64,000 nt of DNA, taken from NCBI GenBank assembly GCA_951640165.1, contig OX621250.1:18005501-18069500 (forward strand), read 5' to 3'. Origin of the DNA: Pseudoips prasinana (Eukaryota > Arthropoda > Insecta > Lepidoptera > Nolidae). A program made the translations under genes and the position numbers. Numbering within the stretch: position 1 is the stretch's first letter; each line of letters begins with the position of its first letter. Of the stretch, positions 22,765-35,439 are shown piece by piece. Under the pieces are notes generated by a model, which worked only from the letters and a program-made list of their open reading frames with translations, was not told the origin of the DNA and ran no database searches.

Positions 22765-23088
22765 AAATGAAATGAAAATATAAATGAAGTGTCAAATGCC
22801 CCTGTATTAGCGGTATACAGTGTATTATTGGTGCGTGAGCGCCGGCCGCCCCTCCCAGTTCTGCTTTCTACACGCGCGATTTCACTGACGGCGCCCGCTC
22901 CATCGACAATCCCAACTGCTTTTTGTATTAACACACGCGATTTTTCACAAATGCTTACGTTTTTAACACGTATATGATATATTTCAAAAGATTATATACA
23001 ATATTCTAAAACTTTACTAAAGAGACTTGAATACTTTACTACACAGTGGCCATTCTTCAAAAGGAATTTCAAAACAATGAACAACATT

Positions 23089-23329
23089 TTATCTACGCTG
23101 CTCTGAGTTGGATTTGCCCAGTAGTATCAATGTATTAGATAAGGCAATAAATTCTGCGGCCCCACAATAGGATTCTTCGTACATTGGTTGCGTGCGCTTG
23201 CAATGCGCTATCAAGTTCACTAAGGCTTTCTTTGAGGCGCCGTGACTCATAATCTGAGTTAGCGCAGATGATCTGACTAACTCAAAACCATTACTTACCA
23301 TAGTAATCTTATTGTTTGTTTTCTTACTG
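23089..23329 (-). CDS. Unknown four-exon gene, exon 4 (last coding exon)
   Basis: Minus-strand exon supplying the last residue base and 79 codons before TAA at 23091-23089 (residues about 178-257 of the joined frame). The acceptor is TATATTGTAG|C, and the single base C completes the codon begun in exon 3 (GC+C, Ala). An alternative acceptor ATGGTAAG|T at 23293 also keeps the frame and would drop 12 residues. The segment ELVRSSALTQIMSHG is followed by KKALVNLIAHC, YEESYCGAAEFIAL and NTLILLGKSN: alternating helices with hydrophobic faces, suggesting an all-alpha fold, perhaps ARM/HEAT-like, but I cannot name a family. No AATAAA is obvious close behind the stop, so a further exon through a weak GTAGAT donor is not excluded. 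Confidence 0.55.
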
Positions 23330-23984
23330 CTACAATATATTATCTTAAAGTTAAGTTAAATATAAATTCTTCAATCTTGGTTACAATCTTCGTTGAAGAC
23401 CAATACCACATGTATTTTTTTGTGTAAAACTATTTATTTAGAGAATTCAATCGTGATTTGATGACGCTTATGGCTCTTGGCTATAGCAATTTTATAATTT
23501 AACTTTGGCCTTCGATTAAAAAAGCCCTGTACACCTATGACAAGAATATTATAGATACCTAAACTATTCATATAATTGTTTATATTGATACATAATAGTT
23601 ATAATGTTTCTCTATGCTTAAGAGTTTTCAAAACAGGTTTGTGTATCAATGAGTCATCCATCATACATATATTTTAAATTTCTTGTTTTACCTTACACGG
23701 TGTGCCAAATTCCACCAAGCCAATTATGCTTAAAGATAAACTTCGCTTCAAAACTTTACGTTTGGCCGGTATCTTCTATTGTTATATTTACTACGGATTG
23801 TGTTATTGAAGTAAACAAGCGCGGTGGAAGCACACATATTCCAGTCATGTTATGTCCAACATCCGTTCTATTGTAGCCATTCAATTCTGTTACCGAGGTA
23901 AATGCACGCAAGCCTAAACGTAGTGCGGCATGTTTAATTCAAACAGTAACAACAAAGTTGACGTAAATAATTTTATTTAAGACA

Positions 23985-24128
23985 ATGCCCGCACTAGTGA
24001 AATAAATCTCGGTATCACAAAGGGCTTTACAAACATGGAATTGACGGCCCATTTATGGACCTCACAGATTTTGGTCCTGTGCTGGGATTGAGCCCGAAAC
24101 ACGTGGTACCTTAACCACTGTGCCGTTA
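23985..24128 (-). mobile_element. SINE family C, degraded
   Basis: Minus-strand tRNA-like head: the complement of GGATTGAGCCCGAAACACG is box-B-like, with CACAGTGGTTAAGGTACC upstream as a box-A-like part. It shares the far end (ATGCCCGCACTAGTGAAAT) with 32685-32840 (ACGCCCGCACTAGGAAAAT). Confidence 0.5.
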
Positions 24129-24949
24129 CATGTGCAGTCAATCATTAAAGGTCATGTAAAAACTAAGGTATTAACGAACTACATGTGCGTTCTGATATTC
24201 TTAAGATTTATGAAGTGTTGGAAAAGGATATCGATTACAAACATAAAATATACTTCCACAAACGACCACATGTTTTTGTGCATACAGCGGGATCTTCAAA
24301 GTAAATCAAACAATTTGAATACACACAAAATGAAGGACGACCGACACACGTGTCCGCAAACATTTTTGGGTTCTGTTTGGACAAAACTGAGGTCTTAATG
24401 ATCTTTGTTGCTTTGTTGATCTATGGTCCACCCTCGAACTTTTGGTCAAATGTTCCTGGCCATTATGAAATAAATTTATGCAGTGTTACTTTCTTGGAGG
24501 ATTTTTGACCAGTATTTGTGGCGTAGGCGGTTGATGCGTCAATGACCCGCAAAACTTGCGAATCCGCATTCAGCAGGTACCTCAACGACTTAGTCTTAAC
24601 TCAAAAAGCTTATTGTTTGACAAATGTTATCATATGAAGTGCTGCTTTGAGTCATCGATTGTGTCAGTAGGCTTTCGGTCGACATTATCTAGGTGGTTTG
24701 TTGGGTTTAAACCTTTTGGAATGCTGATTGTTGCCGCTTGTAGGTTTCTTGTTTCTGAGGAATGAGGCTCCAATTATATTTTTACTAACTGGGTTATAAA
24801 TCGAGCAATTCTCGTATTGCTCGTCGGAAGGCTTGTCATTTACAACTAGTTCCGTGACCTCGCTCACGCATTCCCGCGCCTGCACCTAACTGTACTTTCC
24901 CGTTGACTTAATGCTGACTTTGGACAGAACCTGATCTTAGGCAAGTGTA

Positions 24950-25410
24950 CATTATAGCGCTGAGATGGCGATCGGCTGTTGCAATTTAATTATATTTTGT
25001 GTATGCGAAGCGAAGCAGGCGTTGCGCTGCGTAGATCCCAACGGACCAGCCGAAGCTATAGCCTCTGGGCCCGCGTGCCGCGCATTCCATCCGAGCGATG
25101 CCGAGGCCGGCCGACGGAGCCCGAGCGCGCCGCTGTCCGCGGCCGACTTCACACCGGAGTATGCGCGAGCGCGGCGAGAACGTCTCGTCTGTCTGCACAC
25201 GCTATCTGTCAACAAACTTCTCCGTCGAAAATAGCTGGCAGCTTAACTTTCGAGTGATCCTTTCCAATATTGACTGGTTTATTGTGTAGTGTGAGATCTC
25301 AGCAGAGAACTCGTATTATAAGTTTGGCATTGACTTTGTGGAAGAACCGTGTTATTTTTTCTTTTGGATTGCGTGCAACGCTCGGCGCGAGCTGGAAGCC
25401 GTGGACGTGT
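24950..25410 (+). promoter_or_regulatory. CpG-rich promoter and probable untranslated first exon
   Basis: Within AT-rich flanks, 25000-25210 is strongly GC- and CpG-rich (CGAGGCCGGCCGACGGAGCC, GAGCGCGCCGCTGTCCGCGG), followed by a less GC-rich transcribed-looking part with CGCTCGGCGCGAGCTGG and ending at a strong donor, CGTGT|GTGAGT (intron from 25411). Five short overlapping ORFs on both strands here are products of base composition, and none has a downstream partner. The simplest reading is a promoter plus 5' untranslated exon for a + strand transcript. The transcription start is not fixed by any core element that I trust. Confidence 0.5.
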
Positions 25411-28049
25411 GTGAGTGACTGTTCCATCTACCTACATGGAAAGTAGCCCTTGAAGCTAGTGTTCCAAACCTTCCATCGGATTTAGTGATGTCTTATGATA
25501 TACGGTAAATAAATAACTTATGTGAGTGTGTTATTATGTGTTGTACCAGCGGGTGACGATTCTATGGCCTCGATATTTTGCCTTTGGAGTATTCCGTTAA
25601 CTTCATTATTCTCATCCATGTCGTTTTATTTCAATCAAAGATGAGTTAAAAACCGATTATCATTTTTGTACATGCGATCACACAGGATAAGTAAACCAGA
25701 CTGATTACGGTTTGGGTGCCAGTTTGAGTATAATTAAAAAGTTTAGGAATTAACAAATATTATCTTATTTAAGTATAAACAGTTATATGTACATGTAGAT
25801 GTTTATAGATGAAGTAGTTCATCTATAAATACATAACTAACATTACTATAATTTATGACTATGATTGTTGTTTAAACTAGAAGAGATCATTTTTACAATT
25901 TCCTTAAAAAATGCAAACCTCACGATTCTATTATCCTTCTTTTTTTACTGTCAACAGTATTAAATACTTTTGAATTTCACTTATTTAAAAATTAATACCA
26001 TAAATACCGATGATGGTCCATTTTTACATGATGGGTATGAAAAAAACTTTGCGAATTTGTCCTATTTGGCTTTTATAAAATAATAGATGGATAAATTTTA
26101 TACTCCCAAATCATTAAGTGTGTATCTAATTTTTTGGGCTATTTACGAGAAAAACAAAATTTGTTGCATAATAGTAAATTATTAATAATATAGAATAGAA
26201 TAACGCATCTAAGTAATTATCATTAAATAACGTCTTACCTTAAATTATATCCAACTGTCCCTAAATGTATGTTTATCCTTGTACACAACCTCAATTAGGT
26301 GTACTAAACTAGTTCCTAGAACAATAACGTCATCGTTAGGCTAAAATTTGATTAGTAATCTCCATCCAACAGGTTTTAGCGCGCCAATCATCGAAATGTT
26401 AAAACGTTCACCAACGGAAATATTTGACGTTACATTGCACAGGCTCGGACTTGTGGTAGAAAACTGGTAATACTATAAAGGTAAAAGGTTTCTCAGCTAT
26501 ATTTCAGGCTTCAGTCAATGTTAGTAGCTGAATAACCACTACTATCTTTCTGAATATATCTTAGAAAATAATTCTTCTAACAACTTTGAGATGCGCCAGT
26601 AAATCAGTTAAAACAACTGCTTCATATCCAATCTTCACTTTGAAACTATTACTCATTGTCCGATATTAAGTAATAATTATCTATGTCTTAATAGATACAG
26701 ATTAAGTTATAATGAATTTATTAGATAAGTCATTATTATCATGTAATTCTATAAATTATTACATATACACACAACAGCAGCAATGTAGCAATTGCCTTAC
26801 CTACCGTAAGTCAATTTATTCTAAATAAAATATACATTAATAAAATACAATGTAACAATTAGGCTAGCGTTTCTTAAAATCACCGAACTCATAAACAACC
26901 TATTCAGCTTAATTGGATCGCGTTACATAATCTTTAACTGTAATCTCTATATTGTATGTTACGAAATTATTTGCCAGCCAACAAACAATATAGTCTTCAG
27001 TTATAAATAATGTGATTTTCTTTGTTTCTATTTCCCGTTTTCGGAATTGGGTTGTATATTATTGTCGTCGTCAACCGCATTGTTACTGTTAAGAATTTCT
27101 TGGGCGTAACCAGTTGTTACTGATTTCTATCCCTAACGCAAACATCCGCGACCGCCTGCAGGGCTTGTTTGGCAACTAAAGCTTTCTATTCCCGGACAAC
27201 CACCGGATCCGGAAGAATTCTGATTATAAGCTCGTTAAAGTCTAACACTATCATATAACTATGTGTTTAAATTTCCTACTCCATTTGGAAATTCTCGTAA
27301 GGCATTATAATGTAGTTAGCGTTACTGTTATTTCATACATGCATAATAGGTATTCAGAATAGAAACGTGTCGATTTTCTTTCGTTGCTTTCGATATTCAT
27401 AAAAATGTCGTCGTAAGCAATGAACATGTCACAAATGCAAACTTGGTTTTTGCAGAATTTCAATCTTTATTCCAAGACTTGATTGCAACACGTTCTTAAA
27501 ATAGCGTGTTCTATTTATGATCGTTTAGCATATGTACTGTAGGTAAACTAAAAATTTCCAATGCCAGCTGTGTGTCTCTTTAGGCTAGGTATTAATATAA
27601 TAATTAATTGGGTGAAATTGTAAAAAAAATCTGTTTGAAATGGTAACTACATCTAATAGGCATTTACGGATCTTTTAGTTTGGACCAAAACTTCAATTCT
27701 AATTTGAGAAGCTAATTTATATGTATGTGTCAGAGTCTGACAGTACACCTGAATGAACTTAAACTCGGCTTTCATATGAGTTTTATCTCTTAAGTTTAGA
27801 ATTTTTGAGATTTCTAAATTTTATAACCGATAATACTAAATGCAATTTTAACATTAAATCTGTAAGAATGCGATCAAAATATTCAGATGCACAGGTTTCG
27901 CAAACATGTAACCAAGTGGTTTATGAATGGATATAGGTCGTACTGCTCGTACCTGGTCTAGTAAATAGGGTTAGTGAAGTAAGGCTTCACAGTTGCACGT
28001 GAGTGGATGCCTAAGCCAACGATACTCAACTCTCGCAATGTTTACTCAC
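25411..28049. other. Intron sequence; a decayed coding-like patch near 27.1 kb
   Basis: Mostly AT-rich and featureless. A small hairpin lies at 25800-25829 (TTTATAGATGAA...TTCATCTATAAA). At 27075-27235 the minus strand reads ELIIRILPDPVVVRE, stop, KALVAKQALQAVADV, which looks like an old repeat-derived coding fragment with one in-frame stop. Confidence 0.4.
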
Positions 28050-28283
28050 GCGTAAACGTCGCTACCCATTACCAGATTATATAGAATTTCTTCTTGTTGA
28101 TATGATTTATCTAAACATGTATAAACAAGATTAGCCATAGTTGGATGCAAAATAGTTTCCTCAATTTTGTTATCTATTAATCTACAGTCAACTAATAGGC
28201 CGTCGGCGTCAGCCTGTTTGCGGAAGTATCTAGCTAAAATTGATGTTAAATGTTGTCTTGATGAACACGGAATTCTCTCATTG
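28050..28283 (-). CDS. Unknown four-exon gene, exon 3
   Basis: Largest exon of the gene: one base, 77 codons and two bases (residues about 100-178). The acceptor is AATTAATGAG|C, where C completes the codon left by exon 2 (AG+C, Ser). The donor is GTTTACGC|GTGAGTAAA, close to the insect consensus. The sequence includes NERIPCSSRQHLTSIL, ARYFRKQADADGLLVDC, IEETILHPTMANLVYTC and a segment with QQEEILYNLVMGSDVY. There are regularly spaced hydrophobics, and codon usage is richer in G/C third positions than the flanks. An ATG happens to overlap the acceptor, with an in-frame TGA four codons before it, so starting here is the alternative; phase agreement with exons 2 and 4 favours an internal exon. 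Family unknown. Confidence 0.65.
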
Positions 28284-31200
28284 CTCATTAATTCAACTCA
28301 TTATGAATAGGCCGAATGATAATTTGAATAAGGCACGTTATATTAAAGCAGTGATTTAAATACAATCAACCTATTAAATTCACATCATAATGAATTTGCG
28401 GCTTGTTTGACGTTTCACAACTTTCTCTGATGGTTTTTGTCAATAAAGTTACTTAAAGGGCATTAAGTAGCATTAAAGTTGTCAAAAAAAAAACATTCTG
28501 TAGTCTGTTGTTTTACATTTTGAAATGTAATTAGATCATCAAAGTTTTTGTCTCATTGATGTCATGAATGAGATTTAACCTTTTATATTGAGCTTGTCAT
28601 TGACACAGTGATTTCTCTAATTAACACAGAGGTCACTCTAATTGATCACTTATGGTGCAAAATTATTGTCAACTCGGTTTATAACGATATTTTGTAGGAT
28701 ATTTATCATGATCCATTTATTATCTTAATATTTCATATAATTAGTGATATTATTTGATGTTTTACTAGATTCATGAATAGAACATAATAATATTATAAGA
28801 AAACTAAATTTTTCTTAGATAAATGAAGTTACGTTAATTATGAAACTCATTGTATTTTGATTGTATAAAGTACGTGGTGTCGTAAATAACTCTGACATAC
28901 ATTTACCCGTAATTGTTCAAATTACGTTATTTTTCATTTTCTCTAATAGTAAGTAATGGACGAACAAGTTGACTCGACCAGTCATCGGCTTGACGCCTCT
29001 TTTGACGCAAGTTTTTTAGAAGAGCACTCAGAGGTAATCGATCGTTTTTAAGAGGAATATTCCACGTTTTTGTTAGATGACAGATAAATAGTTTTTTATC
29101 ATTTGGTTCACAAAATTACGGTAAACGTTTCGAATATTTTTAAAACTTTCACTTCTGTAGATAATCTAAATGAAAGAAGGATTGGTTGTTAGTTTTAATG
29201 GACCTAAATTCTAACCTTTGGAATGTGAAATATATGTTAGTGTCAGGTGTCAATACTGTCATGAAAATGATATCACAATATTGGAAATTTTGACAAATGG
29301 CATACCTTTTAATGTAGCAAGATGAGGGTATTGAAGTGTGATGATAACCTAACAAAGATAGGAGCAATGCAAGAAAAGCTAGTAGGTTAGGTATATGAAA
29401 CTTAAAAAAATAATAATTGCAAGCAAATTAAGTGGGCGGAGCAAGCGGAGCAAGATAAGATATAAAGTGGCCTCAGTAATTATCAAATTTCACGCGTCTG
29501 TCGCTATTTATCGGAGAATAAATATTGTTAGCCTGATTTTATCGTTTACAACACACTGGTTTCATAACAAACTTCAACATCATAACTATTGAAGCTATAT
29601 AACTTGCGTGAACATGCACAACTTTACATGGTATGTGAATGCATCGACATTTTAAAGGAGGTCACAAATTCGTTGTTTATGGTGTTTTTGTGACTTCAAA
29701 CGGATTAACAGCACATGACAAACTCTGACTGCATTAGAACGTAGTTAAAAGCGGACAGAAAGAATTTTTATTGCTCTCCGAAAAGGGACATAAAATTTTA
29801 TTATTTTGTAAGAAAGACATTATAATTAACGGCCATCTGGATATAAATAAAGGAGAAGTTTGTTGGAAATATTTATGTTTTCTAATCTATTTAGGAGCAG
29901 GTTTATGTAAAGAGGTGGATTTAAAGTAATGTAACACATGCCGAAAAAAACTTCGTAAAAGATTTTATAAAAAGAATGAGTTATATTATATGATTGCGAG
30001 TAATATGTATAATCTTAAACCGGAGTACATCATTTAAATAGATTACATGGTAAATTTAAGTTTAACCTCTGCGACTTAAGTACCAACAGTTGACCCCTCT
30101 CGTTTAGTTGGCTATGGTATAATCCGTGGCCTTAATAGTTTTATATGTATATATAAAGAAATAGGCTCTTTATTCCAAGCAGTAAACACAGTATTTCTAT
30201 TGAGATGTCAACTTTACATACATGATGTAGTTCTGCCATTACAAATATCTAGTTACAAGTGACCTATAGAAAGCAGATTGACTTGCATTTAAGAATAAGT
30301 TGTACGTTGCTCGATTGATGAATAATACCTCCTTGACCTAATCGTTAATAAGGTCAACAATTACCACATTAATTAAATGCAGATAATTTTAGATTTGAAG
30401 ATTAGTTTAGATTATTGAATTTAGTTTAACGCTTCTTGATGATTTATAAAATATTTTCTCCGAAAATGACAAACAGTTTTTTTTTTTAATTATAATAACA
30501 AACTACTTCTTCCTCGCATTTTCCCATTTCTAATGTGATCGGCTTCCAGTGCTACCAAATACGGTAAACTTCCACGAGATGAAACCACGAATTTAATAGG
30601 AATCTAGTAACTAAGATGGTTAGAAAACGTGTTAAGTTCTATTAAGCTTCTACTGACTGCAGTCAAAAGACTTCTTAGTACGAGTTTATAGACAAAGAAA
30701 TATAAATGGGTTCATCTCTGGACTTGAAAGCCATACTATTGTTGGTAGTTCGTGTGGTCGAACTTTACCATAATATAGCTTATACATCAATTGTGTGAAT
30801 AGTTAAAATATTTATTAAATTAATATTAACTGTATCATTTTTTGTTGACCTGAAGTAGGTATTAACTTGATTAAATAATACGGAGATGTAGAGTAATAAA
30901 ATAACTTTATATTATATGGCTAATTAAAAACACTTTTACTATAAAAAATTTGGCAAAGCTTTTATTATCAGACTAGTAGATTCATCTCATATTTTCTATT
31001 TTTGGGCTGGATAGTTCCAAAGTAATTTCTTAACTTGAACACATCATAAAAATGTTGAGATGTAGAGTCATGAAACAACGTTAGTGGATGAGCGTATCCG
31101 AGGCAGCGACCGGGTTATAGCGCTCCCATCGAACCTGCGGAGGCAACAGTTAGAAACATTTAAATAACTCTGTCACGGTGCAGCTAATGTATACGAGTAC

Positions 31201-32429
31201 AAAGTAACGGGCCTGCGCCCTTCATAACATCTTGAAGCTCAAGTGAACTGGCTCAACTAGACTCCCAACGTTTGACACTCCGTTAACGGCTCTGACGCGC
31301 TGTTTACACATCCCGAGTGCCACAACATAATATCGATGCCTTAAAAACACAAAACCACACGCAATCGTGTGAAAAATTCAATCGCTTATAATAAGGTAAA
31401 TCAAAGTAACTTGTCTGCTTTACGGTTCTTACATAAATAAAAATATATACTAACAGCAAATACCCCATTTCACCTGGAAAAAGATCTGTAACTTTCTAAC
31501 GGCTCTATATTATGAAATATAGCTTAGAAGTATCATCGTTAAACTTGCTTCCAGGTGCAATACCCGCATTCAATTCGGATTTTTCGTTCGCCACGTACAG
31601 ACAGATACACCTACATAAAACACCTGACTTGTATATAGATAGTTTAAAACACAAAACCACACGCAATCGTTTGACAAATGTGCTTAGACGAAGAATTTAT
31701 AATTCACTTCCTAGAATGAATTAAACCAAAGTCTATATAAATATAACTCCACGCGGCGGTAGCAGTATTAAAATATTAACTTTTCCAACTCGCATAGACA
31801 ACGCTGGTCATAATCTTAAATCTATAACAAATCTCGATGTTCACTGCACAAAATATAGTTTTGTGGGCGTTAATATTTTTAGTGAGTTATATTTATATGT
31901 TTATTTAAAAAAGTTTAATATACAGTAAGTATAAATAATCTCCATAGGTTTGGCTTTCACTCACGTCTCGTCATTAGCGTAAACGACTCCGCTCTTCGTG
32001 GTTACTCGTTTACTTTTAAGTGGCACAAATTTACTAAAAAATAAAATAAAATTGTAAACTAGGTAGTTGCAATACAAGGTAGCTCGGAGAAATAAATAAA
32101 AATCTCCGTTTTTATTACGAGTTTTTGTGACGAAATTTCGGAACAGTTTTTTGGGCGTGGTAGGTAAATGATTATTTTGAAACGTTTAAAATTCTCTCTC
32201 TGTTATTATTATAAAGCAATTTTGGCTCACGTGTCCACAATGATCAAAGGCGAAGGGTGATTAATTTTTAGATGAATTGTTTGTGTATTGGTTTATCGGC
32301 TCACTTCCGATAAAAGTTAATCTTAAGTAACCACGTGTAGAAAGTGCGTAAGTGTAAGAATACATTATTTAAGTGTCTTTTAAAGGCACTCACAACCAGG
32401 TGCTCTCACCGGTATATAAGTGATTGGCG
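28284..32429. other. Long intron sequence, mostly featureless
   Basis: Part of the 18.3-kb intron of the minus-strand gene. A GC-richer patch at 31080-31330 has no frame or motif that I recognise. A direct repeat with core CACAAAACCACACGCAATCG occurs at 31348 and 31651. An open frame at about 31736-31922 ends at ATACAG before GTAAG-like sequence but has no recognisable content. Confidence 0.4.
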
Positions 32430-32655
32430 ATGTTAAGCACCTTAGAACGCGGCCAGTCTATGGAGAAGTGACCGCCAAAGCTTAATTTTTAGTAGGTTTA
32501 ATTTTTAAGCATTTTTGTGCTTCGTACGGCACTTTAAGCTGACATGGGCCGATCAGATTGTAGTCGTTTGACAACAGTCGATAAGCCAGGTCAGAAGCCT
32601 TCTCGGCGTGTTGAAAAACTCTGCCACTAGGGTAACCAGTATCGATACGATAAAG
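32430..32655 (+). repeat. Dispersed repeat, 'cggtccc' family, copy 3
   Basis: A TGTGCTTCGTACGGCACTTT block, TAAGCTGACATGGGCC, TTTGACAACAGTCGATAAGC, AGGTCAGAAGCC, ACTCTGCCACTAGGGTAACC. Colinear with 2601-2766; it retains more of the upstream part (GGCCAGTCTATGGAGAAGTG). Confidence 0.6.
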
Positions 32656-32684
32656 TTAAAGTGTATTTTTCCGACAAACAACGC

Positions 32685-32840
32685 CCGCACTAGGAAAATA
32701 CTCACAGACAAAAAATCCAGACTCAGAACAACAATTTATGGGTCATCCAAATAGTTGTTCTATCTGGGAGTCGTACCCGAGCCACGAGAACTCAGCACTC
32801 TTGTGGTGTGGGGTGTAGCGAAGCAATGTGACTACTGCAC
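32685..32840 (-). mobile_element. SINE family C
   Basis: Minus-strand tRNA-like head: the complement of GGGAGTCGTACCCGAGCCAC gives a box-B-like motif, and GTGGTGCAGTAGTCACATTG a box-A-like start. The tail end ACGCCCGCACTAGGAAAAT is shared with 23985. Confidence 0.5.
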
Positions 32841-33156
32841 CACACGTGTTTGCATTGAAAATATGCATAAGAATAGAGTATATTACACAGAAGGTAGCCG
32901 AGAGTAATCCTACTAATAGATCTTTAGGATCTTTAAGAGTAATCCTTGTTACTCTTTCACGTAAAAACTACTGAATGGATTTTAATGAAACTTTACAATA
33001 ATATAGCTTATACATCAGAATAACACATAGGCTACAATTAATAAAGATATTGTGTGAATTGTCCAAAATATGATGATAAGTGTCAAGTGAGTTAGAAAAA
33101 ATCTACCATCTGCGAGCTATTCCAGAGTGCATTGCCAAAACAGCCAGAGGTTCACA

Positions 33157-33275
33157 TCCTAATGATATTATAAATACGAAACTTTGTGAGTATACATGTA
33201 TGAATGTATGTTTGCTACTCTTTTACGCTAAAACCGCGTTAAAGTAAACGCGGGTGTAACCGCGGGGCTTAGGTA
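33157..33275 (+). mobile_element. Helitron-like element, short copy
   Basis: Starts TCCTAATGATATTATAAATA, then TGTTTGCTACTCTTTTACGC, and ends ACGCGGGTGTAACCGCGGGG followed by CTTAGG, a mutated CTAG. Another 5' end of the same type (TCCTACTAATAGATC, TGTTACTCTTTCACG) sits just upstream at 32908, so two insertions are partly nested. Confidence 0.6.
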
Positions 33276-33285
33276 GTCATCTTAT

Positions 33286-33455
33286 ATGGATCCTTCACTA
33301 GTAGCTTGGGCACCGTGTCACGCGCGGCGGCTGGCGCATGGCGGGCGCGGGTCAACGAGACGGGGCGAGCGGTGCGGCGAGCGTGACGTCTGCCACCCGA
33401 TAGCCCATCTCACGGATGACCCACTTCCACGTCAAGGTCACCGCCTGACCTCCTC
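33286..33455. promoter_or_regulatory. CpG-rich island with a nuclear-receptor-like site
   Basis: GC-rich block (GGCGCATGGCGGGCGCGGGT, GGGGCGAGCGGTGCGGCGAG) in AT-rich surroundings. At 33432-33440 it contains TCAAGGTCA, the monomer site of the FTZ-F1/ERR receptor class, and AGGTCA (33435-33440) is followed after 5 bases by its complement TGACCT (33446-33451). An intronic enhancer or promoter is possible, but neither is shown. Confidence 0.3.
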
Positions 33456-34929
33456 ACTCTGCATTATTTCCTTAAACTCAAATTAGATAAACTTGGTTAC
33501 ACTACTTTAAATCATTGCGGTGCTATTAGAGCTGACCTCTACATATCTCAAAGAAACTACTTTCAAGTTTTCTAGCTAAGTATTTGCTATAACGGACCCT
33601 AAGTAAATAGGTACATTACAAAAACAAGAGTTTTTATCTAATTTTCGTAATTTTTGAAGGAATTTCTTTCGGGAAGATGTAGTGAATGGTAAATGTTATT
33701 AAATTATTATATCTTGTAACTTTTTAACTTTGAGATCTCCATATATTAAAAGAAAAGTGTGTTCTATTACATACCGACTCCAAAAAACTGTGCTTGTGAA
33801 TATTTTCTATATATTTATTTATTTCGCTGATATATGCTGTTGTTTGTGAGCCATTTTTTTATTGATAGGAATGCTTTTGTTGACCATGTACATTTTGTTG
33901 CAATCCCAAGTTGAAGACAGTTTTATGTTTTTATAAACAGCAATATTATTTCTTTCAAAGCATAATAATTAAATGATGATGCTAAATAAAATATTTAATA
34001 GCATACTGATGGTAACACATATATAAACATACCAATCACAAAGTTATAAAAATTCCTTGTACGTAATTGTAAGTATTGTTTTAAATATGTTATTGCAACG
34101 TTTATTAATTGAGTCATCGATCAAACAATGAACAAAATATTCAAGTAGATCAGTTATGTAATGAATTTAGTTTATACTACAAAATGTGGTAAACTCGCGT
34201 TGCAGATAATTAAACATCACAAAATAATAGTTAAGGGAAATTTTGGTCTCAATGATAATTTGCAGGAGTTTTAACTTACCTATGAACTCGGATTAGCTTG
34301 AAAAATTTAGCAATCACAAAGAAAACAACATTTATTTGAGTTTTTTTAGAGTTTTTTTCATTGAGTCGATCCATTTTTATATACAACTATTGAGTAGCAT
34401 GCACCGTCCGTGTTGACAATGACAAAAATGGTGTTTGGAAGCTAATTTGTCTTCATCCAAATGTTTGAGTGAAAGAAAACGGTGTTTTCTTAAACATGGA
34501 AAAAGGCCTGCACCACATTGCTTTTAAAAAACTTCGCAATATCAAAATAAAACAATTAGCCAATTCCAAAATTAATCATTCCTATTCAAGACTTATCTGT
34601 TATAATAGACATAAGTTATCCATCTTTAACTTCATATAAACTTGGCACTTTTCCTACTTGGTACAAATTAGGTTAACAAAATTAACAATTTTCTACAACA
34701 TGTGTAGTCTCTCTGTCTTGTCACTGACAGTTTTCATTGTTAGAATATCCGATGAGTTATACATATACGCGCAGATGCCGTGTCAATGTATAACTACTAT
34801 TTGTAAATTCCTAGATTAAAAAACATGTCCTTTCGGCAACCTAACTTAGATGGGAGGGCTTTTTATATGTCAACAAACAAGCTTCTGTTCTTCATTAAGT
34901 AGAGACCAAATAACCCATGAGTTCTCGCA

Positions 34930-35334
34930 ACACACACCTTTCGAGCCCTTAAGAGACCTTATTTCGTGGGCTTCATGTTATAGTCTCTTGGGAAAACATT
35001 CCAACCTAAGAGTAGATAAATTATGAATATATTCGTGCGGCGGGCGTGACACAGGCGCATGGCGGGTACCTCGGGGCTGCGACAGATCTGTAGATAGTGC
35101 GCTAATCAGAGCGTGTGCGCGCGGTATCACGGTCTTTCTGATATACAACACAACACACTTTCTAATCTGCGCCTTTGTCACTGCGCTCGACTATTGGCTA
35201 ACTTGTCTTTATACCACACTTTCGCCAATTGTTTTCACGCTACATTAGATTTCTTCACGGTTTTCTTGTCTACAAACTTCCGATATGTTATTTTGGTCGG
35301 TTATGTCATACGTTATTCAGAATTGTCATCGTGA
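34930..35334. other. Moderately GC-rich stretch without a supported gene
   Basis: Around 35030-35130 there are GTGCGGCGGGCGTGACAC, TACCTCGGGGCTGCGACAG and GTGTGCGCGCGGTATCAC. The overlapping frames on both strands lack splice signals or protein character. It may be regulatory. Confidence 0.25.
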
Positions 35335-35439
35335 ATTGTTTCAGACCAAATTAGCTTCACTTTCCCGCGAAAAAAATCTCATCTCGAATTAGTTTTTATG
35401 TTTTTATGGCATGTTGGTTAACTGCGGTTAACCATACTG

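Noticed and set aside
24952..25289. Five short ORFs on both strands
   Set aside because: Base composition of the CpG-rich block removes stop codons in all frames; none shows a conserved pattern or continues into a second exon.
34276..34310. Minus-strand acceptor with a good pyrimidine tract and an ATAG|GTAAGT donor only 17 bases apart
   Set aside because: A 17-base micro-exon would break the phase of the unknown gene; probably chance.
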